Part shown: one piece after another, positions 46,613 to 58,387 of the stretch | Position numbering within the stretch: the first letter of the stretch is position 1 | Layout: each line of letters begins with the position of its first letter | Source of the DNA: Ophioderma brevispina | Taxonomy: Eukaryota; Echinodermata; Ophiuroidea; Amphilepidida; Ophiodermatidae | DNA length: 64,000 bases | Direction of reading: 5' to 3' | Assembly (NCBI GenBank): GCA_023653785.1 | Contig: JAMKCH010088190.1 | Location: 1 to 64,000, forward strand | Notes under the pieces: model-generated | Told to the model about the DNA's origin: nothing | Database searches by the model: none | Seen by the model: the letters and a program-made list of their open reading frames with translations, nothing else | Translations under genes and position numbers: made by a program

Positions 46613-46835
46613 AACCAACTCGCCCTCCCTTCACATACGGCACTGGCTCGACCATGAATAAATGAAACACCGTAAATGCAATAGTATTTATGTTTCATGA
46701 TGTTTTCTGCAATATATTTGAGACACATAACGCGTGCATTAGTAAAGTATATAGATAACAGTCTTATATAGACCTTAGAAGGACCCGTAATTTTACAGGC
46801 GCCCTTATACGGTAAAAAAAATGTTTCGGCGGATT

Positions 46836-47213
46836 ACCTTCACTCTTAAAAGGACCCGTAATTTTACAGAATTCTTAATTTATAGAAACGGTAAAAACTG
46901 TAATATCCCGGCCTACAGAAAAAACATTACAGTGAAATAGTCGTCACTTAGCTATTTCTTTTATAGATTTAAAAATATTTTCTGTAAATTTCATGGAAAA
47001 TAACTTGTTTGTAAAGCATGAAGTTATTTTCCATATAGAATTTCCTGTACATTTACAGAAAACCCCGTAAGTCTACAGAAAATTAGCTAAATGACCACCA
47101 TTTCACTGTAAAATACAAGTTTTGATGTAAATTTTCTGGGTTATTGCGGGTTTTCTACCTTTTCTACAAATTAGGGCGTCTGTAAATTACGGGTCCTTTT
47201 AAGAGTGAAGGTC
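46836..47213. mobile_element. CTTCACTCTTAAAAGGACCC element with TTTACAGAAA motif
   Basis: The termini ACCTTCACTCTTAAAAGGAC and, in inverse, GTCCTTTTAAGAGTGAAGGT are perfect over 20 bp, and similarity continues into CCGTAATTTACAG. The interior has mirrored blocks (AAAATAACTTG.../...AAGTTATTTTCC) and TTTACAGAAA/TTTCTGTAAAT motifs. A partial unit with GAAGGACCCGTAATTTTACA lies just left at about 46766-46800. It spans 378 bp and is non-autonomous. Confidence 0.8.
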
Positions 47214-47749
47214 TACGGAAACCCTGAACACCAAACGCTAAAATAAACGCCCGCAATAAACAAGTTAAAAGTTTAGAGTCTAAACGTTTAAGTGCGATAT
47301 TCAACGGTTTTATTGCTGAAGGAGAAATGTACGTGCCTGCAGAAGGTGCCCCCAAATTTACATCGTGCGAGTAGAGTAAAAAAACATTACCATTGATATA
47401 GTGCCAGAGCTTGGAATTGACTGGCTGATGTTTCAAGAAACGAACATGCAGTTGCGGTATCTGTTCCAGGTGGAGTGGAACAGAGAACAACTATATGTGT
47501 TGACTCGATGTTTGACTGGTTGTATGGTAACTCAAGGTGTCGATTGTTCTCCCTGGCCAAACTATTGGAGTGACTATCGGGAAGGGGATGTTCACAAGCA
47601 TGGTGTATAAGTATAGAGTGAATCATTAGCCGTCTAGTGGCGAGGCCCATTCAAAGTGTCACACTTGCCGAATGTGGCTTCCATGCAGCGGGGAAATATT
47701 CCATCTAATTTTGTCGTACATACAAGAGTTTGGTAAGCCTTTGCCTAAT
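47214..47749. other. Unannotated stretch
   Basis: Open frames of 69-108 codons on both strands near 47164-47650 have no recognisable domain. It may include decayed retroelement sequence continuing from the adjacent reverse-transcriptase relic. Confidence 0.4.
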
Positions 47750-48760
47750 TATTGATGACAGGTTTTGTCTCAAGACATCCAGGCTGCTTCGAGCACCTTA
47801 TATTCAGGACACCATTCTTATCGTCACTGGTATTAATTCATTGTGATACCAATTAAAATATTTGTGTTTGGACGACTTTATAATTATGTAACCATCCCGT
47901 TTGGTCTTGCGGATGAGGGCGAGAGTCTCGTAAATATTTAACAGCATTAAAACTCATTTCCCAAAGGTCGGTATGGTCATCAGTGCTCTCACCGACTGGA
48001 TCTCGTAGTAAAGGATGCTGTCATCTGCACGCAAATAGACGGACTGTTGAGTTGATGATTTCTATTTCGTTAAATTAAAGTAGAAAGAGGGTTGGTCCTA
48101 GGACTGAGCCTTGTGGAACTCTTAAAGGTCAAACGAGAGATTTCACATATCAGGTGTCCCTTAAAAAATCGAAAGTACTGATTTATGCCCTGATTTAAAG
48201 CCTTCCATCAAAAATATCCCCATCTGAAAGGATTAAGCTGGAAATGTTTCTTTGGTACAAAATTGTGATATTTCTAATTTCGTATAGGAGCAAATACAAA
48301 ATTCAGCCTATGATTTACATTGAAATATAGGCAAATTAAATCGCCTGTTTTCTCTGTTTAAGACATTTCTGTAGCCAAACACAATGTAGAAAGCTATTGT
48401 GTGTCTACTCTTTAGAAATTACTATTATTATGATACAATATTTGGGTGCCTCAAAATCTCTCGTTGCACCTTTAATCTTACTGGCACATATAGTGGGTTC
48501 CATTCACGGTGCCGACTTATTGTTCACGTTCTTCCTCGCAGGAAATTCTGAATCTATAAGTGAGTGCTTTAATTCCCTCAGTTACGCCGTATATTTTTTT
48601 TTCATGAAAGACTATACTGATGTGGCATTTATGGCCTAAATCTTTATCGAACGCCTTGCTAAAATCAAGAAGTAAGACGTCCGTTTTCCCTTTTTGTTCA
48701 ATACTTCCAACCATTCCTGAGTAACATGTATTAAGTGAATAGCTTAAAATATTTTCTCCC
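47750..48760 (-). pseudogene. Decayed non-LTR retrotransposon reverse transcriptase
   Basis: Reading the minus strand, TDVLLLDFSKAFDK (about 48643-48684) is reverse-transcriptase motif A. VNGTHYM follows near 48495-48515. RVPQGSVLGP (about 48083-48112) is motif B, and ADDSILYY (about 48015-48040) is the catalytic (Y/F)ADD motif C. DLWEMSFN lies downstream toward the thumb. The motifs are in the correct order, as in Jockey/CR1-type LINEs. The frame is broken by in-frame stops, at least one frameshift just before ADD, and a 354-bp TTAA-type MITE between the NGT region and motif B. It is not functional. No endonuclease domain is recognised nearby. Confidence 0.85.
48122..48475 (+). mobile_element. 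TTAA-type MITE family 2, copy 2 (inside RT relic)
   Basis: The left end is TTAAAGGTCAAACGAGAGAT, and the right end, ATCTCTCGTTGCACCTTTAA, is its near-perfect inverse. The interior matches 27104-27438 (CACATATCAGGTGTCCCTTA, TATAGGAGCAAATACAAAAT, TGTAGCCAAACACAATGTAG). It lies between reverse-transcriptase blocks that would be adjacent in an intact gene, with TTAA at each edge. It therefore inserted into the retroelement. Confidence 0.85.
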
Positions 48761-48865
48761 TGAACCCAAGTTGTTAATCGGCAATAATATAGTTTTTGGT
48801 CAGGTGTTTAGTTTATAGTTTATAGGTGGATAATTAAAATAACGTGTTATGTCGCAAAAGTGTTA

Positions 48866-49225
48866 CACTGTAAATCATGTTAATTCAAGTGTTAGGGTTT
48901 TTTTTTTGTCTCTGATGATCACTTACACCTAAACGCATTTGATAAAACAAAAATGGGATAAATAACAACTTTACATTTAAAAGATGAATAATTTCATACG
49001 GGGCTACTATAACACACTAAAAAAAAACAATAAAAAACAATACTATACTTTATCCAATAATTGATTTTTGAACCGAACACTTAAGCTAATAAAACAGCGG
49101 TTTAAACATATAAATTCACCCTTTGACGTTCCAATTTGAGAGGCATTAAAAGTAAACACCGTGTTTCAAATTTTGCCATCCGGCGTTTATTTTTAGGTGT
49201 AATGGATTAATCTATTTAACACACA
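48866..49225. mobile_element. CACTGTAAATCATG element with TTAGGTGTAA motif
   Basis: The left end is CACTGTAAATCATGTTAATT, preceded by TA. TTACACCTAAACGC near the left and GCGTTTATTTTTAGGTGTAA near the right are inverse. TTTAACACACATTCTC may mark the right side, but the right terminus is not clean. Confidence 0.55.
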
Positions 49226-50369
49226 TTCTCAGACTAAAGATACGGCCTATATTTTATTTTAATATCCAAAGCTTAAAGGAGAACCTATCTCGATTAAAAA
49301 TGTTAGGAAACTTTGAGCACTACTAAGGCTTTCTGAAACACTGTTTAGATGGACTAGGTTGCCAATTGGCACGAATCTGATCAGTACTTCCACTTAGACA
49401 AATTGAACTGATTTCTCCAAAGTGCAATATGGATTTGATAAAAAACTAAGAAAAATAAACTCCGTTTCGCTACCTCTGTGCAGTGACGTCAGCAAAAATA
49501 TCTGATCACAAATTTGAGTTAAATGGGCCAGTCGTTATGTCCTATGGAATGAGAAAAATATGAACAACCGTCTTCGGATACCCAACCTCAATTTTTTATG
49601 AGGTCGGGGGGGGGGGGCGAGATGCGATCGGGTCACACACCTCAATCGCAGGGCTTTATACACGCGCACAAGACGACATATCAATACGCACGCGTACAGT
49701 GCGTCAAGGTATGACATTCAAACCGATGATGAGAAATGGAGATAACTATTTATAGAGATAGATGAAGTCCTAAGGATTAACTTCAATGATAAATTATTAC
49801 CCCCATAAATAGTATTTTTCGTGTTACGCACTTTCCCCAAATGTCTCATTTTGGAATTTAATAGTAATGACATGTTTATCTTTTTTCTGCTCGGCCTCGG
49901 TCAAGGTTGGATGATATCAGCATGTATTGTTACAGGGACGAACGTGATATAAATGATGCCCATGCACTGTTTTCCTTCTGATCCATTTCATTTTCAAAAC
50001 AACTTAAATGCTTCTATGTTTCGAAAAATGTCATACAATGCTAACCGTTAAAAAAACAACAAAGGAGTTTTACTGAAAAAATTGAGCTCATACATAGAAT
50101 GTGACATGTTGAGCTTTCGTCCAGGAGGAGGGGGGGGGGGGGGAGGAGGAGGGGGAGGAGGAGGGTTCATTAGTAAGCTATAAGAGTTTGTTATGAGAGA
50201 AGTGCCCCCCCTTTTCATTTAAGTCAAATGTCATTATAAGCAAGGACATCAAATGGAATGGGCGTATATCGCTTATTCACTTCAGGGTGTGATCTAATAC
50301 ATGGTAAGCATTTCGAAAAAAAATGGGCTTTCTTCGGAAAGTCCCTCATGTACTTTGAAACCTTTTGTT
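49226..50369. other. No gene recognised; two long G runs
   Basis: Twelve consecutive G at 49606-49617 and fourteen at 50130-50143, the latter in a GGA/GGG-rich tract of about 40 bp (50124-50165), are candidate G-quadruplex sites and also sequencing-difficult points. Frames of about 60 codons are not supported as genes. Confidence 0.5.
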
Positions 50370-51563
50370 GTTTATCGCAATAAGTTCAGTGATCATTTAC
50401 CCATTTTCGATAAACTAATTGGAAATAAGCTTCAGTTGACTCATTTACCATTTCTCGATAGCTTAATTGTATTAAGTTTCAGTTGAATCACGGACCATAT
50501 CTGAATAGCTTAATTGCATTAGGTTTCGTTGACTCAGCTACCATTTCTCGATATCTTAATTGCCAATACGTTTCAGTTGACTCATTTACCGTTTCTAGAT
50601 AGCTTAATTGTATTAAGTTTCATTGATCAATTACCATATAGAATAGCTTAATTGCATTAGGTTTCGGTTGACCATTACCATTCTCGATAACTTAATTGCA
50701 ATAACTTCATGGACTCATTTACCAGTTCTTCCCGATAGCCTTAATGTATATACGTTTCTTTGAACCAATGACCATATCTGAAGCTGTAAAATTGCATTAG
50801 TTTTCAGGGTGACTCATCGAACCATTTCTCATTCTTAAATTGCAATAAGTTTCATATGACTCCTTTACCGTTTCCTAGATAGCTTATTGTACTTATTTCA
50901 TTTGAACTCAATTACCATATATGAATAGCTTAATTGCATTAGGTTTCGGTTGACTCATTTACCATTTCTCGATAACTTAATTGCAATAAGTGTCAGTTGA
51001 CTCATTTACTATTTCTCTATAGCTTAATTGTATGAAATTTCAAATATAACATTTCACGGTAACTTAATTCCATTAAGTTTCATTTAACCTTTAACTTAAT
51101 TGTCTTTTTTTTTCGATAGCTTAATTGTGTTAAGTTTCAGTTGTCTCATTCACCATTCTGAACAGCTTAATTGCATTAAGTTTCAGTTGACTCATTTACC
51201 ATTTCTCGATAGCTTAATTGTATTAAGTTTCAGTTGACTTATTTACCATTTCTGGATAACTTAATTGTTGTTTTTCAGTTGACGCATTTGCCATTTCTCG
51301 GTAGCTTAATTGCATTAAGTTTCAGGTGTCTCATTTACCATTTCTAAATAGCTTAATTGCATTAAGTTTCAGTTGACTCATTTACCATTTCTCGGTAACT
51401 TAATTGTTTTAAATTTCAGTTCACTTAATTGCCATTTCTTGATAACTTAATTGCATTAAGTTTCAGTTGACTCATTTACCATTTCTCGATAGCTTAATTG
51501 TATTAAGTTTCATTTGACTCAATGACCATATCTGAATAGCTTAATTGCATTAGGTTTCAGTTA
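50370..51563 (+). repeat. 47-bp minisatellite, about 25 units
   Basis: The consensus unit reads CATTTACCATTTCTCGATAG then CTTAATTGCATTAAGTTTCA then GTTGACT, 47 bp in all. Variants alternate TTGCATTAAG with TTGTATTAAG and CTCGATA with CTGAATA. Units between about 50620 and 50930 carry many single-base indels, while those from about 51100 to 51540 are regular. No open frame persists through it. Confidence 0.92.
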
Positions 51564-51970
51564 TAGACTGCAGAATAAACGTGTTCGGTAACCATAATTA
51601 TGCAAACCATCATTAGGTGAGTTTGAGGCGAGTTTGCTGAATATTTCGCCACGTGAATGCAAGAAGTCTGTAAGTGCAATAGCTGTCATTTATCAGAAAT
51701 TCCCATCAAATATACTATTATGCCAAGTCTTTGATCACAGTCACCTGAAGAACCATTTCAAGAGCCACTGACTCAAAGGAAGACAAATTGAAAGTCATCC
51801 TAAAACATAGCAGCGCACGTAAGCCCTATGTCACATGGCAGCTATTTGTACTTACGACCTTGTTCACATGACGATTTAAGTTAGTGATATGAGAAGTTTG
51901 ATGGTAAGGAGGTTTGACAATCAGAGAAACGTATACAACGCTTTTTAATTTTTGTCCAAAACAGCCGATA
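51564..51970. other. Unannotated stretch
   Basis: No supported gene or repeat. Confidence 0.4.
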
Positions 51971-52386
51971 TACTGTAAAAACCGTGTCTTGACTATCGCG
52001 TCTTGAATTTAGACAAGTCTTCGACAATATGAAATATAATACGTGTTCTGAAGACATTAATCGAGACACACGCTTCAACTTGGACATGTCCTCCTGTGAG
52101 ACAGGCTAGGCAGACTCCAAATCTGTCTCAAATTTTTGCACGATAAGACATGTCTTTAAAAAGGAAAAATTGTCTTGTACAGAAATATAGCTCGTGTCTT
52201 GGATAGATACGTCACCTAGCCATGTCTTGCATGAAGACATGACTTTGCGACTTAACGGGGACACGTCTCAAAGGACGTCTTAGATTATGTCGTGAGGCAA
52301 GGTGCTTATAACGCTTTCTTGGTTTTGATGAAGACATGTATAAATGCATACAAGACGCAACAGTCAAGATTCAATTTCTACAGTCG
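51971..52386. mobile_element. GACATGTC-family element
   Basis: The left end ATACTGTAAAAACCGTGTCT and right end AGATTCAATTTCTACAGTC resemble family termini. The interior includes TTGAATTTAGACAAGTCTTC, AAGACATGTCTTTAAAAAG, CCATGTCTTGCATGAAGACA and TTTTGATGAAGACATGTAT. It is diverged. Confidence 0.65.
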
Positions 52387-53188
52387 CTCTGCCTGGAATT
52401 TCACATTTTTTTTTTTTATGAAAAGTAGTGCACATTTTAGTAGTTAAACCAAAGTTTTAAATCCGGTTTTGTCCCCGGTAACGGGGGTGGCCAGATACAC
52501 CTCACACTCAGCAATAGGGTCCTTTCACGGAGCTAAATTATGTTGAATGGACCTTTATTTGCCCTCCAGGCATCCAAGCATGAGAAGAATGCAATACATG
52601 CACCTGGGCCACCTGAACATTTCAGTTATTTCTGCAGGTGATTCTTTTGTATTCTTTGCATGCTTGGGTTGTTCTGGAGGACAGGTCTGGCCAAGTTAAC
52701 CTATTGACCTCCTGTGAAACCGCTTTATACTGCTGTGACATGTGTCTAAAGAAGAAGAACTTCAAGACTTGTATTCAAATAGATAAGTATATATACAAGA
52801 AAACCCGTAAAACAATAACCAAACAGTAAAACTTTCGACTAAAAATACGAATAGAATACAAAAGAGTTTTGTCACTTGCATATGGGGTTTTCAAGTACTT
52901 TCCTACTTCAAGTGAATAAACTATAGCATGAATAGTTCATTTCAAACTTTGACGCGGAAGACTTAAGCCTATAACGTCAAAATATATACCTGTCCGTCTG
53001 AAACTTGTTTCTGTTCATGCGTGTTCTGAATATTTTGCGCAAATTATGATTCATTTGGGAGAATGTTCCCTTTCATGTTTGCTTCAACATAAAAATTATC
53101 AAAACATGGACATTGCGGTATCTTTGCATGATTCCCGTTAAATGCTGATATCAAATTAAGCTACTATAATTAATTATTTTGACAATTT
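52387..53188. other. Unannotated stretch
   Basis: No gene, RNA or ordered repeat is recognised. Confidence 0.4.
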
Positions 53189-53482
53189 CAGGGCCGTACG
53201 CAGGATTTATTTTGGGGGGTGCGGGACTTCGAAAAAAGTGGACCTTTTTTCGAAAAAAGTGGGCCTTTTTTGGTAAAAGTGGATCTAACCCCCCTAAAAT
53301 GGTCCTTTTTTGGACTTTTTGAACATGTATCACCCAAAAGTGGACTTTTGATTCAAAATTTCGCTAAATGTTTGACCTTTTTATCAAAAAAAATCAGCAA
53401 AAGTGGACCTTTTGCCCCTTTTGTGGATTTTTTTTGGGGGAGGGGGTGGAGGTGCGACCGCACCCCCTTGCTTACGGGTCTG
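53189..53482. mobile_element. CAGGGCCGTACGCAGG MITE with AAAAGTGGAC motif body
   Basis: The left end CAGGGCCGTACGCAGGATTT and the right end CTTGCTTACGGGTCTG are degenerate inverses. GGGGGGTGCGGG near the left pairs with CCGCACCCCC near the right. The body iterates AAAAGTGGAC, GGACCTTTTT and related strings. Ends of this type are, to my recollection, common DNA-transposon termini in marine invertebrates. The 60- and 92-codon frames are repeat translations. Confidence 0.75.
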
Positions 53483-53655
53483 GGGAAAATGTACTAGTTT
53501 GACTATGAATTGGAGTATTTTTTGAAATATGATAATGCTGCGCTCAATACATGCATGGTATTGGAGCCAATCAAGCGAGGTGTTTTTCCAAACACCCTAT
53601 ATAATATCTTATATGCTCAGACATTTTGCATTAACTTAATGGTGTATTTACCTAG

Positions 53656-55603
53656 TCAAAATCAACTAATTTAGCTATAGGCCTAGAGATTTATATTCGG
53701 TTATGTAAGTGATTCGTACGCGCTAGCAAAACAATAAGAGGTCGACCCCAGGACAAAACAACATTTAGGCGATTAATTCGCCTTCACAAATAATCCACAG
53801 AAACAGACGGAGAGTTTAAGCGTTATTGAAGCTCGAAAACGAACAACTTGGGCGGCAGATTACGACGTGGATTTCGCGCGCTTTTTTGCTTTTCTGACGA
53901 ATTGACGAATCCGTGTTCATTACGGGGGAGTCTTACCCGAAGGGTTGAGAATAAGACATACATACGGGGGCTCAAGTCGGTAGGATTTAGACCAAATACA
54001 CCGAGCTGCGATCAAAAAAACATGGAAAATCGGATTAGTATCGCCCTCACGGTGCGTGGCTGGGAAAATATTTGCAGCTTATATTTCCTCCGCGGGCTGT
54101 TTGCTGCAGCGCAATAAGCAATTTCGACACGCAGTATGTCTTTGACTCTTGGCCGTATGTTTGTATGTAATGAATCATTCTAGAAATCCACCGTAAAGGT
54201 CGTCTCAGGAAGTATCGGAAATCGACATTTGAATGTCTTTTAATTATTTGAGCAAGTATATTTGTGTTACTTTTACATTGATTTACCATTTGTATTTTAT
54301 AATTGTAACACAACACATGCCATCGCACGCGGTCATCTAACCACTTCTTCTCTCCTACTTGTATTCTTTCGGATTCTGTTCCTCTATTCTTCTCATTTCC
54401 ATCCCCATCAAAAAAAGTGGCGCTATTAAAAAAAAAAAGTGTGGTTGCAAAATGCCCATGAGGGATTGATGGTTCCCAATATATTTAGTTTTATAGGCAT
54501 TAAAGCCCCCCACCCCCGATGCGGTTATAATTTACCAATTAAAGAAATAGCACATTTTTAAAGCGCCCTTTTCCAAACATTTTGAGATTTTGGCACGGTT
54601 GTATTGGTAACTGGCTAGTAGTGAACTATACCTGGAATTGAAAGCTCAAACATGTCATCGTACAACAGAGAAGGAATTTGTAATCGTATTAAAAGAAGGA
54701 ATTTTGTAATTAGGATAATTAATATCGTATACCGATTATAATTCAGTGGATGCTGGAAGGGTCCTTCCAATATTGAAAAAAGCCAAGAAATAAGCGTCTA
54801 TACGGCTCACCCGGTAGGTGTTCCGTTGATTCAGGCAAGTCAAAGTCAGAGGTCATTTTTCATTGAGGTGGCACGATTTTCACAATGGACAGACAGAAAT
54901 TTGGCGTTTCCAGTTACGGGGTAAATTAAAAATCAGGGATTTTTTTATGAAAAATAACGCATGTTTTTTCGCAGGTCCATTCTGAAGAGGCAAAATTAAT
55001 GCCATCCTGCGCTTCACTTTCATCTTCACCTGTCTCATCCATATTATTAAACATTTTAATACTAAAATTGTTTTTTTAATTTTTCTTTTTTTATTATTTA
55101 ATGTTATATATAGATTCTTCATAATATGTATCTTTAAAAAAAATACCCATAACCACGGCCCATACCCACTCATACACTCAAACCCAGCCCAACCCACACC
55201 CACAGTCAAGCACCAAACCCCACACCACATGCACCGCACACAAACGTATTTAACCACACAGACCCACTCTAGTACGACACGAGAGCACACACACGCAGGC
55301 ACGCTTTCAAAAGCAAACAATACATATCACACACCACACAAATCTCACTCACACACATCACAGCACAACCCACCCCACCCTCTTGGGCATTTCAAAGTGC
55401 TATCAGTTGTTCGGCTTAAACCGGGGCCTAAATTATTAATGATGCTCAAGTATATTATAGTCACGACGCAAAGAGAAATCGCAACTTGGCACCCAAGCGA
55501 GGACATCCCCTCCACTCCACCCCTCTGCCCTAAAAGCTACTCATACAAGTAACGAGTCCCCGACGGCTACCGGATTCACTTTCCACTTTCTTCACTCGAA
55601 GTT
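53656..55603 (+). repeat. 1.95-kb segmental duplication, copy 1
   Basis: It matches 56437-58387 in direct orientation at an offset of about 2782 bp. The first 345 bp or so (to the AAAAAA run near 54015) are essentially identical. Beyond that the copies differ by frequent single-base indels and substitutions. Around 55048-55150 this copy is A/T-rich where copy 2 is C/T-rich. A CA-rich stretch (about 55155-55375) follows. No protein family is recognised; the 89-146 codon frames are not shared intact between copies. Confidence 0.92.
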
Positions 55604-56436
55604 ATGAACGCCGTTTGTAAAAGATTTGATTATCTGTGTTTTGTTGTGTGTGTGTGTGTGTGGGCGTGCGCAAGTGTCCGGGTGGGTGGATGTTGGTTTG
55701 TGTGGTTGGGACCTTAACATTGTGGTAATTGAAATTAATTATTCATATTTGTGGTGTGTATGTAGTAATTTGTGGGTATAATATAGAGATTTTAAATTAG
55801 TACTTTGTGTGTGTGTGTGCTGTGTAACCTTTGTGCGTATATTATTGCTTGTGCACACAAAAATTTAAGACCATAAACGCAATAATGTACAAACAAAGCT
55901 CCTTGATATGCAACCCCGCACACAAATGTTAATATGCATGCAACGAGTCAACAGTTACACACACCCAGGGGTGTGTACGAATACATCCTAAGGCAAACCA
56001 AATCACAAAACCAACAAACAACAGGCGTTAATGAAACACCGATTCGGGGCTTGTAATATTCACCCATCAAAACCACAAAGCTGAGACCAAACACACACAT
56101 CTGAAGACTGAAACAACGCAAACAATCTGAGGGCACACACAAAATAATTATGTAACAAACACCACCATACCAAAAGACAAACAAACGTAATGAAACCCCG
56201 CTTGGACTAATAATATTACAGCGATCAAAAACACAAAGCCGAGACACACACAGTCTGAAACAACGCAAACAAAGTGAATGCACAAACAAAGGTACTACAC
56301 ACCAAAATATGTTAATTTTAGCCAGGGACAAGGTAAAAAGAAATGAATATTCAATTTTAGAGATTAATCGGTAAACCCATAGGAGACCGCTGTTGACGAA
56401 AAAAAATGCTTTACTACAAGCTGTTACTTAATGGAG
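55604..56436. repeat. Spacer with TG tract and a roughly 160-bp tandem repeat
   Basis: About 55640-55850 is TG-rich (TGTGTGTGTGTGTGTG). About 56005-56300 is a diverged two-unit tandem repeat with shared landmarks CACAAAGC, GAGAC, CTGAAACAACGCAAACAA, AATGAAAC and ACCCC/CACCG, spaced about 163 bp. The 127-codon minus frame across it is a repeat translation. Confidence 0.6.
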
Positions 56437-58387
56437 GCAAAAGCAACTAATTTAGCTATAGGCCTAGAGATTTATATTCGGTTATGTAAGTGATTCGTAC
56501 GCGCTAGCAAAACAATAAGAGGTCGACCCCAGGACAAAACAACATTTAGGCGATTAATTCGCCTTCACAAATAATCCACAGAAACAGACGGAGAGTTTAA
56601 GCGTTATTGAAGCTCGAAAACGAACAACTTGGGCGGCAGATTACGACGTGGATTTCGCGCGCTTTTTTGCTTTTCTGACGAATTGACGAATCCGTGTTCA
56701 TTACGGGGGAGTCTTACCCGAAGGGTTGAGAATAAGACATACATACGGGGGCTCAAGTCGGTAGGATTTAGACCAAATACACCGAGCTGCGATCAAAAAA
56801 CATGAGAAATCGCAGCATTAGTATCCGCACTCACGGTGCGCTGCGCTTGGGAAAATATTTGCAGCTTATATTTCCTCCGCGGGCTGTTTGCTGCAGCGCA
56901 ATAAGCAATTTATTTCGACACGCAATTATTGTCTTTGACTCTGGCGTATTGTTTTGTATTTAATGAATCCATTCTAGTGAAATCCACCGTAAAAAGGTCG
57001 TCTCATGGAAGTATCGGAAATTCGACATTTGAATGTCTTTATAATTATTTGAGCAAGTATATTTGTGTATAATTGTATCATTGATTTCCCCATTTGTATT
57101 TTATAATTTGTAACAACACATGACATCGCACGCGGTCCATCTACCCATCTTCTTCCTCTCCTACTTCTACTCTTTCGTATCTTGTTCCTTCTTATTCTTC
57201 TCATTTCCCATCCCATCAAAAAAATTGGCGCTCTTAAAAAAAAGTGTGGTGCAAAAATTGCCCATGCGGTGATGGTTCCAATATATTTATGTTTTATAGG
57301 GCATAAAAGCCCCCCCCCCCCGATCGGTTATAATTTACTCAATTAAAGAAATAGCACATTTTAAGAGCGCCCCATTTTTCCAAAAATTTTGAGATTTTGG
57401 CACGGTTGTATTGGTAACTGGCTAGTGAACTATACCTGTGAATGAAAGCTCAAACATGTCTATCATAAAAGAAGGAATTTTGTAATCGTAAAAGAAGGAA
57501 TTTTGTAATTAGGATAATTAATATCGTATACCGATAATAATTCAGTGGTTGTTGGAAAGGTCCTTCCATATGAAAAAGCCAAGAAATAGCGTCTATACGC
57601 TCACCCGTTAGTTGTTCCGTTGATTCAGGCAAGTCAAGTCAGAGGTCATTTTCATGAGGTGGCACTATTTTCACAATGGACAGACAGAAATTTGGCGTTT
57701 CCAGTTCCGCGGGTAAACTAAAATCGGGGATTTTCTTTTATGACAAATACGCACTTTTTTTCGCAGGTCCCTTCTGCAGAGGCACATTCCTGCTCCTTCG
57801 CTTCACTTTCATCTTCACCTGTCTCATCCATATTATTCCCCTTTTCCTCCTCCCTGTATCTCCCTCCCTCCCCTTCTTTCCTGTTCTCTCTTCGATTTCT
57901 TCATCCTCTGTCTCTTTCACCCACACTACCCATAACCACGCCCATACCCACTCATACACTCACCACACCCACCCATCACCCACCGTCACGCCCAAACCCC
58001 ACACTCATATGCACGCACACAAACGTACTTACACCTACACAGACCCACTCTCGTACGCACACGAGAGCACACACACGCAGGCACGCTTTCAAACGCACAC
58101 ACACGCATAATCACACACACACACAATCTCACTCACACACATCACACGCACACCCACCCACCCTCTTTGGCATTTCAAGTTCTATCCGTGTTCGGCTTAA
58201 ACCGGGGCCTAAATTATTAATTATGCTCAAGTATAATTATAGTCACGACGCATGAGAAATCGCAAACTGGCCAAGGAGGGATCATCCCCTCTCACTCCAC
58301 CCATCTGCCCTAAAAAGCTACTCATAAAAGTAACGAGTCCCCGACGGCTACCGGATTTCACTTTTCCACTTTCCTTCACTCGAAGTT
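56437..58387 (+). repeat. 1.95-kb segmental duplication, copy 2
   Basis: Counterpart of 53656-55603, ending at the same CACTCGAAGTT. The polypyrimidine part (about 57838-57930) and the CA-rich part (about 57935-58150) are more regular than in copy 1. The long frames here (144 and 171 codons) are low-complexity Ser/Pro/His/Thr translations of these tracts and I do not call them genes. Confidence 0.92.

Noticed and set aside
47164..47650. Possible gene from overlapping 69-108 codon frames
   Set aside because: No domain recognised; it partly overlaps a MITE and lies next to a retroelement relic.
57676..58255. Frames of 144 and 171 codons rich in Ser, Pro, Thr and His
   Set aside because: They span CT- and CA-rich repeats, and the matching region of the other duplicate copy does not keep either frame open.
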